Assembly: GCA_013377005.1 (NCBI GenBank)
Contig: JACABE010000016.1
Location: 15,896 to 78,538 of the forward strand
Length of the DNA: 62,643 bases
From: Bacteroidota bacterium
Lineage (GTDB): Bacteria; Bacteroidota; Bacteroidia; Bacteroidales; JACABE01
Direction of reading: 5' to 3'
In this document: piece after piece, positions 41,290 to 51,100 of the stretch
Position numbering within the stretch: position 1 is the first letter of the stretch
Layout: every line of letters begins with the position of its first letter
Program-made: the position numbers and the translations under genes
The notes under the pieces: model-generated
The model's database searches: none
Seen by the model: only the letters and a program-made list of their open reading frames with translations
Told to the model about the DNA's origin: nothing

Positions 41290-42531
41290 TCAACATTCTT
41301 GCAGTATAACTTTTCTAAGTAGCATCAATGCACTCAATGCAGCTTTTCTGATATTGCGTGTACGATCTTCACCATGCAAAAACTTTTCGGCAACAACGCC
41401 ATTTTTATCAGCAACTGCAATCCAAATTGTTCCTACCGGTTTTTCATCCGAACCACCATCAGGTCCGGCGATACCAGATACTGCAATTGCATAATCAGTT
41501 TTTAAAAGATTCCTAACTCCAACTGCCATCTCTTTAACAGTCTGATTGCTCACTGCTCCATGTTTTTCAAGCGTTTCATCGCTAACTCCTAATATTTGCA
41601 TTTTTACCTCATTAGAATATGCAATAATGCTTCCTTTATAATATGCAGAGCTTCCTGGTATAGTAGTAATTAAATGAGAAAGATAACCACCTGTACAACT
41701 TTCTGCTGTAGAAACTGTCATATTTTTAGTTGTCAATAATTTACCAACAACTTCTTCGAGTGTATCATCATCATAACCAAATATTAAATCGGGAATAATT
41801 TTTCTCAATTTTTCAATTTCAGTAAAGACCTGCACATCGAGTTTATCTGTAGTTTTTCCTTTTGCACTCAATCTTAATCTGATAAGACCAGGTTGAGGTA
41901 AATAAGCTAGTTTAATATTATTAGGCAATTGATTTTCCCAATCCTTGATTAAATCAGCTAAAAAAGATTCACCTATACCTTGTATATGAATAGTTTTATG
42001 GAAAATTACAACTTTATTCAAAATTTTTAGTTGCAGAATAATGTAATTAGTAACCATGGTTTTCATTTCAAAAGGAACTCCTGGCATTGAAATCAATATT
42101 TTCCCATTTTTTTCAAACCACATTCCTGATGCTGTGCCATTGTTATTAGGAATTACCTTACACTTATCGGGAACCTCGGCTTGCTGGCGATTTAACGCAG
42201 TAACATCAAAACCTCTTTGTGCAAACAATTTCTCAATTCTCAGATAAGTAGATTCATCAAAAACTAATTTAGAATCAAAATATTCGCAAAGACAAATCTT
42301 AGTAATATCATCATTGGTAGGACCCAAACCACCTGTCATCATTATAATGTCAGCACGTTTGAAAGCATTGTCAATACTAGTTTTAATGGCTTCTTTATTA
42401 TCTGAAATTACGGTTATTTGTACAACATCAATCCCTATCAAATTCAATTGGGTTGCCATCCACGAAGCATTGGTATTTATCACCTGCCCGATAAGCAATT
42501 CGTCACCAATACTTATAATTTCTGCAACCAT
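41290..42531 (-). CDS. cinA: CinA family nicotinamide mononucleotide deamidase
   Basis: The 413-residue protein has an N-terminal molybdopterin-binding-like domain (EIISIGDELLIGQVINTN, MTGGLGPTNDDITK) and a C-terminal deamidase domain (STAESCTGGYLSHLIT, YAIAVSGIAGPDGGSDEKPVGTIW). It salvages NMN and may hydrolyse ADP-ribose. Three bases separate it from the universal stress protein gene, so they are probably co-transcribed. Confidence 0.95.
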   Translation of the reverse strand: MVAEIISIGDELLIGQVINTNASWMATQLNLIGIDVVQITVISDNKEAIKTSIDNAFKRADIIMMTGGLGPTNDDITKICLCEYFDSKLVFDESTYLRIEKLFAQRGFDVTALNRQQAEVPDKCKVIPNNNGTASGMWFEKNGKILISMPGVPFEMKTMVTNYIILQLKILNKVVIFHKTIHIQGIGESFLADLIKDWENQLPNNIKLAYLPQPGLIRLRLSAKGKTTDKLDVQVFTEIEKLRKIIPDLIFGYDDDTLEEVVGKLLTTKNMTVSTAESCTGGYLSHLITTIPGSSAYYKGSIIAYSNEVKMQILGVSDETLEKHGAVSNQTVKEMAVGVRNLLKTDYAIAVSGIAGPDGGSDEKPVGTIWIAVADKNGVVAEKFLHGEDRTRNIRKAALSALMLLRKVILQEC

Positions 42532-42534
42532 TTC

Positions 42535-43416
42535 TTAAAATCCTTTGGATTGAATAATACCGATTTCTTTAGGGGCTATGCACATTACAGGAATTTCAGA
42601 AGTTCTGATTGTTTCCTGTGCATCTGAATCCATAAAATAGTCAACAAATCCGATTTCTTTTTGAGTCATAATCATTATAAGATCAATATCTCCTTGCTCT
42701 TTCGCATATTTTAATATAATAGGAACCAGCGTTTTTTCATTTTGAGTACTATCAATAATTTCCGAATGACATTGAATATTTCTTTCGGTTATATAGTTAT
42801 GCACTTGATTAAGCTGAGCATGAAGTCTTGTAGCAACTTCTTTATTGCTTTTTGACCATAAAGCAGATACAACTTTAATCGTAGCACCAAAATGTTTAGC
42901 CATTTCAATTGCTCTGGTAACTTTTTGACGAGTTTCAATGCTTAAATCTAGTGGTAATAAAATACTTCTGCAACCTTTTTCATGATGTAAACCATTGATA
43001 GTAATAACAGGACATTTAGCCCATCTAACCACACGATGAGTATTGGCACCAATTGTTTTCTTAAATTCAACTTCGCTATTGGTACCCATAATAATCAACT
43101 CAGAGTTAATTATTTCGGCAATTTCCACTATTTTTGAAGAAACTCTTCCTTTGGCTAACATATTTTTTATCCTAACCCCTGATAATTTGTTAAACTGAGA
43201 TGCAATCTCATCCATTTTTAGTTGAATAGTCTCCAATACCTTATCCTCGCCCTGTGAATCGGAAAATAGTTTTGAAAAAATACCACTTTCTTCGTGAACA
43301 TACAACAACATTATATCGTGTTTCAGTAATTTTGCAACACTAGTAGCTTGTTCCAATGCAATTAAAGACTTTTGATTAAAATCAATAGGTACTAAAATAT
43401 TTTTTTGTTCGTTCAT
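42535..43416 (-). CDS. tandem universal stress protein
   Basis: The 293-residue protein has two UspA domains (residues about 1-150 and 155-285). The first begins NILVPIDFNQKS and has the nucleotide-contact segment IIMGTNSEVEFKKTIGANTHRV; the second begins SILLPLDLS with a less conserved end (IMIMTQKEIGFVDYF). It probably binds ATP and helps in stress survival. It is transcribed divergently from the nucleoside phosphorylase gene. Confidence 0.92.
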   Translation of the reverse strand: MNEQKNILVPIDFNQKSLIALEQATSVAKLLKHDIMLLYVHEESGIFSKLFSDSQGEDKVLETIQLKMDEIASQFNKLSGVRIKNMLAKGRVSSKIVEIAEIINSELIIMGTNSEVEFKKTIGANTHRVVRWAKCPVITINGLHHEKGCRSILLPLDLSIETRQKVTRAIEMAKHFGATIKVVSALWSKSNKEVATRLHAQLNQVHNYITERNIQCHSEIIDSTQNEKTLVPIILKYAKEQGDIDLIMIMTQKEIGFVDYFMDSDAQETIRTSEIPVMCIAPKEIGIIQSKGF

Positions 43417-43433
43417 AATATTAATAAGATTAT

Positions 43434-43482
43434 TATATTTGTATAAGATAAATTCTTAATTTTGAAAAACTAAACAAATGTA
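43434..43482. promoter_or_regulatory. divergent promoter region, usp and nucleoside phosphorylase
   Basis: Plus-strand -7 candidates are TATATTTG (43434-43441) and TAATTTTG (43457-43464) for the phosphorylase; the minus-strand TACATTTG (43482-43475) serves the universal stress protein. The opposing promoters overlap, so the two genes may be reciprocally expressed. Confidence 0.6.
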
Positions 43483-43502
43483 CTAAATAAATTGTTTCAA
43501 CA

Positions 43503-44369
43503 ATGACAAAAATAAAAGAATCTGAATTGATAATCAGTCCTAATGGGGCAATTTATCATTTGAACTTACATCCTGAGAACTTAGCAGAAAACATTATTGT
43601 TGTGGGTGACCCTGGTCGTGTACCTGAAATTTCTGCTCTTTTCGACAAAATTGAGTGTAAAGTTCTTCACCGTGAATTGTGTACTCATACTGGATATTTT
43701 AACAATAAACGCATTAGCGTTATTTCTACTGGCATGGGACCTGACAATATTGATATTGTAATGAATGAGTTAGATGCATTGGTAAACGTGGATCTAGTTA
43801 AACGCGAACCAAAAGATAAACATACAACATTAAACATAGTAAGATTGGGCACTTCGGGTGCATTGCAAGGTGACTTAGCTGTGGATTCATTTATGATGTC
43901 GGAATATGGCTTAGGATTGGATGGCATGTTGCACTTTTACAAAGCATCTAAAGATGTATGCGATCATGAAATGGCAACTGCATTTATTAATCATACGCAA
44001 TGGGGCGAAAATCTACCTACACCTTATGTAGTAAAAGCATCCCAAAAACTATTAGATAAATTGGGCAAAGGCTTTAATAAAGGCATTACTGCAACAGCTC
44101 CCGGTTTTTATGGACCACAAGGAAGGCAAATTAGATTAGAACTGGCATATCCTCAAATTAATGATAAACTGGAAACATTCCGCTATAATGGCCATAGAAT
44201 TTGTAACCTTGAAATGGAAACCTCAGCTTTATATGGCTTAGGTGCTATGCTAGGACACGAAACACTTACCGTTTGTGTATTGATTGCCAACAGGATATCG
44301 AAACAATTTAGTCAAGATTATAAAAAACCGGTTAGAGAATTGGTAGAAAAAGTTTTAGAACGAATATAA
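43503..44369 (+). CDS. nucleoside phosphorylase (uridine phosphorylase-like)
   Basis: The 288-residue enzyme belongs to the PNP/UDP family. Motifs: VVGDPGRVPEISALF near residue 34 (phosphate binding), STGMGPDNIDIV, RLGTSGALQ and RICNLEMETSALYGLGAMLG (nucleoside binding, conserved Glu-Met-Glu). It releases the base and ribose-1-phosphate from a nucleoside; uridine is the likelier substrate from overall pattern. Downstream is a 750-base gap. Confidence 0.9.
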   Translation: MTKIKESELIISPNGAIYHLNLHPENLAENIIVVGDPGRVPEISALFDKIECKVLHRELCTHTGYFNNKRISVISTGMGPDNIDIVMNELDALVNVDLVKREPKDKHTTLNIVRLGTSGALQGDLAVDSFMMSEYGLGLDGMLHFYKASKDVCDHEMATAFINHTQWGENLPTPYVVKASQKLLDKLGKGFNKGITATAPGFYGPQGRQIRLELAYPQINDKLETFRYNGHRICNLEMETSALYGLGAMLGHETLTVCVLIANRISKQFSQDYKKPVRELVEKVLERI

Positions 44370-44636
44370 GTATAGTGAATAATTTGCATTAAATTTATTC
44401 ACTAAAAAACAACTGAAGTTGGCTTAGATAATAATACAATTTCTAATACACCCAACCACTTTTGTAATAATCATAGAAACATAACAATGCTATAAAAATG
44501 TTCACATTATTTTCATTATCCTGCAGTCCATAATACAATTGCATTTAAGAGAGCATATAATCACTATCATCAATTTGCATAATGGAATAAAGCAAAACAA
44601 TGAATTTTATCTATGATGAAAGAAAAATAAGACACA

Positions 44637-44861
44637 GATCATGTTATTAAAGATGTTTTTAATAAGTTCTACAAGACGATAAATTAAGAATGTTTTAATA
44701 AAGCAAACATATTCATATCCAATATAAGAAACCATATATTTAAGAGAAAAAAATATTTATTTATACAGTAAGCAATCAGGTATGAAAAAGAAGGTTTGAA
44801 TAAATATTTTTTAAATAACTTTGAAATTGGTAATGAGGAAGTTGATTTTTCGGACAAATAA
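44637..44861 (+). pseudogene. decayed coding remnant before metK
   Basis: One frame gives 74 codons that read like protein but carry two internal TAA codons, ending EIGNEEVDFSDK and a stop at 44859. Segments include IKDVFNKFYKTIN, then FNKANIFISNIRNHIF, then EKEGLNKYFLNNF. No frameshift is needed. I do not recognise the family. The rest of the gap 44370-44990 is AT-rich; a hairpin (arms AGTGAATAA and TTATTCACT, 44373-44402) follows the phosphorylase gene but has no T-run. Confidence 0.35.
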
Positions 44862-44993
44862 CAAAGAAATATAATTAATTTTCAAAAGTGATCAAGACTT
44901 TTATAAAAAAATATTGAATAATTGAATATCAAACATATAACATTTATTATAAAAATATTTTACACTTTTGTCAATTGAGAATAAAAAAAATAG

Positions 44994-45001
44994 TAATTTT
45001 G
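44994..45001 (+). promoter_or_regulatory. -7 promoter element of metK
   Basis: TAATTTTG matches the consensus; TTG occurs at 44968-44970 and 44975-44977. The transcript would begin at about 45007, i.e. at the first arm of the riboswitch. Confidence 0.65.
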
Positions 45002-45005
45002 CAAA

Positions 45006-45050
45006 TGTGGAAAGATTTGATTGATTGCAACCACAGGAAAAAATGCTAAA
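45006..45050 (+). promoter_or_regulatory. SAM-II-type riboswitch in metK leader
   Basis: P1 arms TGTGG (45006-45010) and CCACA (45031-45035) enclose GATTTGATTGATTGCAA, and are followed by AAAAAATGCTAAAA. This order (P1, GAUUU, UUGCAA, P1', AAAUG, GCUAAA) is the conserved core of SAM-II. It lies at the extreme 5' end of the transcript, ahead of the gene that makes SAM, as expected for feedback. The pseudoknot pairing itself is weak by eye. TGATTGAT (45018-45025) can also pair perfectly with ATCAATCA at 45069-45076, a possible alternative state. Confidence 0.72.
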
Positions 45051-45121
45051 ATATTATTTTCTCCCACCATCAATCAGATTATTCCATTTATCAATTAGTT
45101 ACTAATAATAAAATTTATAAA

Positions 45122-46429
45122 ATGGGATATTTATTTACATCCGAATCTGTTTCGGAAGGTCATCCAGACAAAATTGCTGATCAAATTTCTGACGCATTGT
45201 TAGATGAATTTTTACGTCATGATCCAGAATCAAAAGTTGCATGTGAAACATTGGTTACTACTGGTTTAACCGTTTGCAGTGGCGAAGTTAAAACAAAAGA
45301 GTATATTGATATACAAGGAATAGCAAGAGAAGCTATTCGGAAAATTGGCTATACTAAAGCTGAATATCGTTTTGATGCTGATTCATGTGGAGTTATCTCT
45401 ACCATTCACGAACAATCAAGTGATATTAATCAGGGTGTTGAGCGTAAAAATGAAGAAGATCAGGGTGCTGGAGACCAAGGAATGATGTTTGGTTATGCCT
45501 GTAAAGAAATGGATAACTTTATGCCAATGCCTATTGAATTAGCACATGTATTGTTGCAAGAATTAGCTGAAATCCGTCGTGAAGGTAAAAAAATGAAATA
45601 TTTACGTCCGGATGCAAAATCACAAGTTACTATTGCATATAACGACAAAGGGGTTGCTGAAAAAATTGAAACCATCGTTATTTCCACTCAACATGATGAC
45701 TTTGATACCGAAGAAAAAATGTTGGAAGTAATTAAAAATGATGTATTAACAGTTTTAATTCCTAGAGTTAGAAAGGTAAATACATTATCAGAGAAAGTAA
45801 AAAAAATGCTAAAGGGTGATTTTAAATTATTTGTAAATCCAACAGGAAAGTTTGTTATTGGCGGACCTCATGGAGATACAGGTCTTACTGGACGCAAAAT
45901 TATTGTTGATACATACGGCGGCAAGGGTGCTCACGGCGGTGGTGCTTTTTCGGGAAAAGATTCTTCAAAAGTTGATCGCTCAGCTGCTTATGCAACTCGC
46001 CACATTGCCAAAAACTTAATTGCAGCGGGTGTTGCAGACGAAGTATTAGTACAAGTAGCATATGCTATTGGTGTTGCACAACCAGTAGGTTTGTATGTTA
46101 ATACTTTTGAAACTTCGAAAGTAAAAGACAAAGCAGAAAAAAAATTAACTGATGGACAGATAGCAGAAAAAATTAATACTATTTTTGATATGCGCCCTTT
46201 TGCCATTGTCAAAAGATTTGGGTTAAAAAATCCAATTTTCCATGCTACAGCAAGTTATGGCCATTTTGGAAGAGATTATCGCAAAGAAGAAGTAGAAGTT
46301 TATTATAAAGATAAAACTACTACTACTAAAAAAATTGATGGTAAAGACCATTATTTCAAAGAGGTAGAGTTCTTTGCATGGGAAAATTTAGATTATGTTA
46401 AGGCAATTCAAAAAGCATTTAACTTGTAA
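45122..46429 (+). CDS. metK: S-adenosylmethionine synthase
   Basis: The 435-residue enzyme forms SAM from ATP and methionine. Motifs: [20 protein letters not shown] near residue 8, [15 protein letters not shown] (ATP/P-loop region), [15 protein letters not shown] and [19 protein letters not shown]. It is longer than the usual 385 residues, mostly near the C-terminus, as in other Bacteroidota. It is under the SAM-II-type leader and ends with a strong terminator. It supplies arsM and all cellular methylation. Confidence 0.97.
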   Translation: MGYLFTSESVSEGHPDKIADQISDALLDEFLRHDPESKVACETLVTTGLTVCSGEVKTKEYIDIQGIAREAIRKIGYTKAEYRFDADSCGVISTIHEQSSDINQGVERKNEEDQGAGDQGMMFGYACKEMDNFMPMPIELAHVLLQELAEIRREGKKMKYLRPDAKSQVTIAYNDKGVAEKIETIVISTQHDDFDTEEKMLEVIKNDVLTVLIPRVRKVNTLSEKVKKMLKGDFKLFVNPTGKFVIGGPHGDTGLTGRKIIVDTYGGKGAHGGGAFSGKDSSKVDRSAAYATRHIAKNLIAAGVADEVLVQVAYAIGVAQPVGLYVNTFETSKVKDKAEKKLTDGQIAEKINTIFDMRPFAIVKRFGLKNPIFHATASYGHFGRDYRKEEVEVYYKDKTTTTKKIDGKDHYFKEVEFFAWENLDYVKAIQKAFNL

Positions 46430-46448
46430 TCAATATTTATAATAAAAA

Positions 46449-46476
46449 AGCCTTCCATAAATGGAAGGCTTTTTTA
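46449..46476 (+). terminator. rho-independent terminator after metK
   Basis: AGCCTTCCAT (46449-46458) pairs with ATGGAAGGCT (46461-46470), then six T residues. The loop is only two bases, so the end of the stem probably opens. Confidence 0.93.
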
Positions 46477-46580
46477 TTATAATAGCTAAATTAAGGAATT
46501 ATAAGAAGTACCTGCTTAAAAAAAATCCTATTTTTATCTATAGTTTTAGACTGTTTCTTATAAATTATATGATAAGATTT

Positions 46581-47444
46581 TTACCCTAAATAAGTTTTCA
46601 GAATTTTACTCCTTGAAGTATTTTTTAATCTTCGAATTGCCTTTTCTTTTATCTGCCGAACTCTTTCTCTAGTCAAATCAAATTTTTCAGAGATTTCTTC
46701 CAACGTTAAATGCTGACAACCATTTAAGCCATAAAAATACCTTATAACATCTGCTTCTCTTTGAGTTAATGTACAAACAGCTCTTTCAATTTCTTTACAT
46801 AAAGAGTCATATAGCAAATCTGTTTCTGGTGTTGGATTATCTTCCATTTTAAAAACATCCAGCATCGTAGTATCTTCTTCTTGAACCAATGGAGCATCCA
46901 TTGAAAGATGCTTACCTGAATGGCGCATAGTATCTCTAACTTCTGTTTCTGAGATTTCTAAAAGGCTTGCAATTTCTCCATCATTTGGTGGTCTTTCAAA
47001 TTCCTGCTCCAGTTTGGCAGAAGCCTTTTTAATTTTATTGATAGAACCCAGTTTATTAAGCGGTAATCTGACAATTCTAGATTGCTCAGCTAATGCCTGC
47101 AATATAGATTGGCGAATCCACCATACTGCATAAGATATGAATTTGAAACCACGGGTTTCGTCAAAACGTTGAGCTGCCTTAATTAAACCTAAGTTTCCTT
47201 CATTAATTAAATCTGGTAAACTCAATCCTTGATTTTGGTATTGTTTGGCTACAGATACAACAAAACGTAAATTAGCCTTGGTAAGTTTTTCTAAGGCAAC
47301 CTGATCTCCTGCTCTGATTTTTTGTGCTAATATAACTTCTTCTTCAACAGAAATAAGCTCTACTCGTCCTATTTCCTGTAAATATTTGTCAAGTGAAGCG
47401 AGTTCACGATTAGTAACCTGTTTAGTAATTTTTAATTGCCGCAT
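46581..47444 (-). CDS. rpoD: primary RNA polymerase sigma factor
   Basis: The 287-residue sigma-70 factor has region 1.2-2 ([22 protein letters not shown], then [12 protein letters not shown]), region 3 and region 4.2 ([29 protein letters not shown], here quoted in part). The short form without region 1.1 is typical of Bacteroidota and recognises the TAnnTTTG promoters seen through this window. It is a single gene, with AT-rich flanks. Confidence 0.95.
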   Translation of the reverse strand: MRQLKITKQVTNRELASLDKYLQEIGRVELISVEEEVILAQKIRAGDQVALEKLTKANLRFVVSVAKQYQNQGLSLPDLINEGNLGLIKAAQRFDETRGFKFISYAVWWIRQSILQALAEQSRIVRLPLNKLGSINKIKKASAKLEQEFERPPNDGEIASLLEISETEVRDTMRHSGKHLSMDAPLVQEEDTTMLDVFKMEDNPTPETDLLYDSLCKEIERAVCTLTQREADVIRYFYGLNGCQHLTLEEISEKFDLTRERVRQIKEKAIRRLKNTSRSKILKTYLG

Positions 47445-47526
47445 TATTGTTTTAAATTATTTGAAAGCGTAATATAAACGTTATTAAATGAAAATTGTTA
47501 CATAAAAAACTGAAATTTATAAAATT

Positions 47527-47565
47527 AAAATGCTGTACCTTCAATAATTAAAAGCACAGCATTTT
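47527..47565 (-). terminator. terminator-like hairpin after pnp
   Basis: On the minus strand AAAATGCTGT (47565-47556) pairs with ACAGCATTTT (47536-47527) across a 19-base loop, followed by AATTTTAT. It is weak but placed right after the pnp stop. Confidence 0.6.
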
Positions 47566-47580
47566 ATAAAAATAATAAAA

Positions 47581-49701
47581 TTACTTATTCCTTTCAGGAC
47601 GAGGTAATAATACTTTACGTGAAAGTTTTAATTTTCCCGTTTTTTTATCAATTTCTATTAACTTAACTTGAATTTTATCACCTACTTTCAGAACACTTTC
47701 GACATCTTCTAAACGAGTCCAATCAATTTCCGAAATATGTAATAAACCGTCTTTCCCTGGTAATATTTCAACAAAAGCACCAAATGGTTGAATATTTTTA
47801 ACAACACCATCATACACTTCATCAATTTCTGGAAGAGTGGTTATTCCTTTAATTCTTTTTATCACTGCATCAATTGACGCTTTATCAACAGCAACAATAT
47901 CAATAATTCCATATTCCCCAACTTCTTCAATAACAATAACTGCACCCGTTTCACGTTGCATTTCTTGAATAATCTTTCCACCAGGTCCGATAATTGCGCC
48001 AATGAATTCTTTAGGAATAGACATTTGTACAATACGAGGAACATGTGGTTTGTAATCTTCACGTGGCTCAGTAATAGCTTTTGCCATTTCATTTAATATG
48101 TGCAATCTTCCTTCTTTTGCCTGATTTAAAGCTTCAGCAAGTACTTTATGAGATAAGCCATCTACTTTAATATCCATCTGACAAGCAGTAATTCCATCTC
48201 TGGTTCCTGTAACTTTAAAATCCATATCTCCCAAATGATCTTCATCACCTAAGATATCAGAAAGAACTGCATATTTTCCTGTTAAAGTATCAGTAATTAA
48301 CCCCATGGCTATTCCTGAAACTGGTTTTTTGATTTTAACACCTGCATCCATAAGAGCCAATGTACCAGCACAAACAGTTGCCATTGATGAAGAACCGTTA
48401 GATTCTAAAATATCTGAAACAATTCTTAGTGTATATGGATTATCTGTTGGTAAAGTAAATTTTAATGCTCTCATTGCTAAATTTCCATGACCAACTTCTC
48501 TACGGCTTGTTCCCCTGTTAGCTTTTACTTCACCAGTTGAAAATGATGGGAAGTTATAATGTAAAAGAAATTTATTTTTCCCTTCAAATACAACTCCATC
48601 AATGATTTGTTCATCTAATTTCGTTCCTAATGTTACTGTAGTAAGCGACTGAGTTTCGCCTCTAGTAAACAAAGCAGATCCGTGAGCGGAAGGTAAAAAA
48701 TTAGTTTCACAGGATATAGGTCTGATTTCATTCAGTTTACGTCCATCTAAACGACTTCTTTCATTCAAAATCATATCTCTTACTGCATCCTTATGGATAT
48801 CATGAAAATAACGAGATATCTGGAATTTCTTTTCTTTTTCTTCATCAGTTAAAGTTTCAATAAAAACTGCTTTAACTGCTTCAAATGTATCTGCCCTAAG
48901 ATGCTTATCAGCAATACCTTGTTTTGCAATTGCATACAATTGATCATAAACACCTAATCTCATCTTTTCTTTAAACTCAAAATCATTATTTTCGTGACAA
49001 TATTCACGTTTTTTAGTTTTGCCAACCATTTCTGTTAATTCTGATTGAGCTTTGCATTGAATTTTAATAGTTTCATGAGCAACTCTTAATGCTTCAATCA
49101 TATCTTCTTCCTGTACTTCTTTCATTTCTCCTTCTACCATCATGATATTATCAAAAGTAGCAGCAATCATTAAATCAAGATCTGCTGTTGGAATATCCTG
49201 TAAGGAAGGATTTACAATGAATTCACCATTAATTTTAGCAACACGAACTTCTGAAATTGGTCCATTAAATGGTATATCTGAAACTGCTAATGCAGAAGAT
49301 GCAGCCAATGCTGCTAATGCATCAGGTGCAGTATTTTTCTCTCCTGAAATAAGTGTAATCTGAACCTGCACTTCAGCATGGTAATCACTTGGGAATAATG
49401 GACGTAAAGCTCTATCAACTAAACGAGATATTAATATTTCATATTCTGAAAGACGAGCTTCTCTTTTAAAGAAACCACCTGGAAAACGTCCCAAAGCAGC
49501 ATATTTTTCCTGATATTCAACTGAAAGTGGCATAAAATCAACGTTTTCAGCAGCATCTTTTTTTGCAACTACAGTTGCCAATAACATAGTATCACCCATG
49601 CGAATCAAGGCCGAACCATCAGCCTGTTTTGCCAATTTTCCTGTTTCGATGGTAATTACTCTACCATCAATTAATTCAATTTTTTTTGTAATAACTTGCA
49701 T
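47581..49701 (-). CDS. pnp: polyribonucleotide nucleotidyltransferase
   Basis: The 706-residue exoribonuclease has two RNase PH-like domains (about 10-145 and 325-460), a helical linker, a KH domain ([20 protein letters not shown] near 560) and an S1 domain ([20 protein letters not shown] near 625). It degrades RNA phosphorolytically. The gene lies downstream of rpsO in the usual bacterial order. Confidence 0.97.
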   Translation of the reverse strand: MQVITKKIELIDGRVITIETGKLAKQADGSALIRMGDTMLLATVVAKKDAAENVDFMPLSVEYQEKYAALGRFPGGFFKREARLSEYEILISRLVDRALRPLFPSDYHAEVQVQITLISGEKNTAPDALAALAASSALAVSDIPFNGPISEVRVAKINGEFIVNPSLQDIPTADLDLMIAATFDNIMMVEGEMKEVQEEDMIEALRVAHETIKIQCKAQSELTEMVGKTKKREYCHENNDFEFKEKMRLGVYDQLYAIAKQGIADKHLRADTFEAVKAVFIETLTDEEKEKKFQISRYFHDIHKDAVRDMILNERSRLDGRKLNEIRPISCETNFLPSAHGSALFTRGETQSLTTVTLGTKLDEQIIDGVVFEGKNKFLLHYNFPSFSTGEVKANRGTSRREVGHGNLAMRALKFTLPTDNPYTLRIVSDILESNGSSSMATVCAGTLALMDAGVKIKKPVSGIAMGLITDTLTGKYAVLSDILGDEDHLGDMDFKVTGTRDGITACQMDIKVDGLSHKVLAEALNQAKEGRLHILNEMAKAITEPREDYKPHVPRIVQMSIPKEFIGAIIGPGGKIIQEMQRETGAVIVIEEVGEYGIIDIVAVDKASIDAVIKRIKGITTLPEIDEVYDGVVKNIQPFGAFVEILPGKDGLLHISEIDWTRLEDVESVLKVGDKIQVKLIEIDKKTGKLKLSRKVLLPRPERNK

Positions 49702-49729
49702 AATAGCACTTTTAAATATATTTCAATAC

Positions 49730-49763
49730 AAAAAAAGGCAATTATAAGTCTAATTGCCCTTTA
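49730..49763 (-). terminator. rho-independent terminator after rpsO
   Basis: On the minus strand GGCAATTA (49758-49751) pairs with TAATTGCC (49744-49737), with flanking A/T pairs and one bulge, followed by seven T residues. It separates rpsO from pnp. Confidence 0.85.
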
Positions 49764-49786
49764 AATTTTTATAAAAATAAGGTTAC

Positions 49787-50056
49787 TTATTTTCTAATTC
49801 CCAACTTCTTGATTAACTCTCTATATCCTTCGATATTTCTATCTTTCAAATAAGCTAATAATTTACGTCTTTTGCCTACTAACAAAACTAAAGAACGCTC
49901 TGTTGCAAAATCTTTTCTATTTACTTTTAAATGTTCTGTCAGATATTTTATTCTGTTTGTGAATAAAGCCACTTGACCTTCTGTAGAGCCTGTATCAAAT
50001 TCTGATTTACCGTACTCTTTAAAAATTTCTTTTGTATTTCCTGTTTTAAATTGCAT
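49787..50056 (-). CDS. rpsO: 30S ribosomal protein S15
   Basis: The 89-residue protein has S15 motifs: DTGSTEGQVALFTNRIKYLTEHL and the RRKLLAYLKDRNIEGYRELI end. It binds 16S rRNA and is often autoregulated. It precedes pnp as in many bacteria. Confidence 0.97.
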   Translation of the reverse strand: MQFKTGNTKEIFKEYGKSEFDTGSTEGQVALFTNRIKYLTEHLKVNRKDFATERSLVLLVGKRRKLLAYLKDRNIEGYRELIKKLGIRK

Positions 50057-50238
50057 ATTCTAAGAATAATTTGTTTGGTCTTAAAAATGAGTGTGCAAAG
50101 ATACACATTATTTTAATATCATAAATGTTTTTCAAGATTTTTTTAAAAAATATCTACATTTTAAAATAACTAACTGTAATTCTGACAAATAAAACAATAA
50201 AGATAACTCTTCCTTATTAGCTATATAAAAATAAATGA

Positions 50239-50778
50239 TTAAGGCTTTATAGAATCACTAGAGATTTTATTTTTTGCTTCAAAACTTTTTATTAATGCCT
50301 CAGCAGGAATACCTATATTTTCAACAGAAGCTTTAGCAGATGGAGCAAATTCATTGTTTGGATATTTTTGTAAAAAATCATTATAAGTTTTGGTAGCCTT
50401 ATCTAATTCATGAATTTGGTTTTCATAAATAAAAGCTTTTAAAAACAAACAATCTGGTAATTTTGAAAAACTGTGATAATCAATCATAATTCTATCAAGT
50501 AAGCTAATTGATTGTAAAGGTTTCATAATATTCATTGAAATATCAGCTGCTTTAAACAAATATAATGGAGAAATGCTATCTTCCTTATATTGATTGGCAT
50601 AACTTACATACAAATCAATCAACTGCTGCGCTTTTGTTGAGTCAATTTTAGCTGTAGCTGATATTAATTCTTTCTCTAATAGTGAAATTTTTTCACCAGT
50701 TTTATCTTTAGCTGATTTACATGCTAGAAGTGAAAAAGTTGAGAGTACTACAATAGAAATAATTTTAATTGTTCTCAT
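50239..50778 (-). CDS. lipoprotein with TPR-like helical repeats
   Basis: The 179-residue product has a lipoprotein signal (FSLLAC, Cys near residue 20) followed by helical hairpins of TPR type (DKATKTYNDFLQKYPNNEFAPSAKASV near residue 125). No enzyme motif is seen. It may act as a scaffold in the envelope, similar in style to the divergent neighbour bamD, which also uses TPR repeats. Confidence 0.8.
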   Translation of the reverse strand: MRTIKIISIVVLSTFSLLACKSAKDKTGEKISLLEKELISATAKIDSTKAQQLIDLYVSYANQYKEDSISPLYLFKAADISMNIMKPLQSISLLDRIMIDYHSFSKLPDCLFLKAFIYENQIHELDKATKTYNDFLQKYPNNEFAPSAKASVENIGIPAEALIKSFEAKNKISSDSIKP

Positions 50779-51088
50779 TTTAATTTGTTTTTTAAGTAAT
50801 ATTTATGCTGAAAATGCAAAATTTTCAGTTTACAAAATTAGTTAATTATCATTAAATTCTTATTCAAAATCTTTTTTTATTTAAGTAATTATAATTTATA
50901 AAAAATATCATCAATCTGAAAATGAGATAAATAAAATAAATATCAAAAAAATATTAAAAATTGTTTTATTTAATCCTTCTTAATATCTATAAAAAATATT
51001 TTTCCAGCTAAACATAGTGTTTTTTTATCATTTTAACATTATATAATAAAACTTTATATAAATCGTTTCATATATCAGTAAAAAAAAT
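50779..51088. other. AT-rich intergenic region between divergent lipoprotein genes
   Basis: This 310-base stretch is very AT-rich and lies between the minus-strand TPR lipoprotein gene and bamD. I see no gene, repeat or hairpin in it beyond the promoter element of bamD at its right end. Confidence 0.6.
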
Positions 51089-51096
51089 TAATTTTG
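51089..51096 (+). promoter_or_regulatory. -7 element four bases before bamD start
   Basis: TAATTTTG ends at 51096, and the bamD ATG is at 51101. The transcript would start at about 51103, so the message would be leaderless, or another promoter is used. Confidence 0.45.
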
Positions 51097-51100
51097 CAAA

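Noticed and set aside
44373-44402. Terminator of the nucleoside phosphorylase gene
   Set aside because: The hairpin is followed by A residues, not T, on the coding strand.
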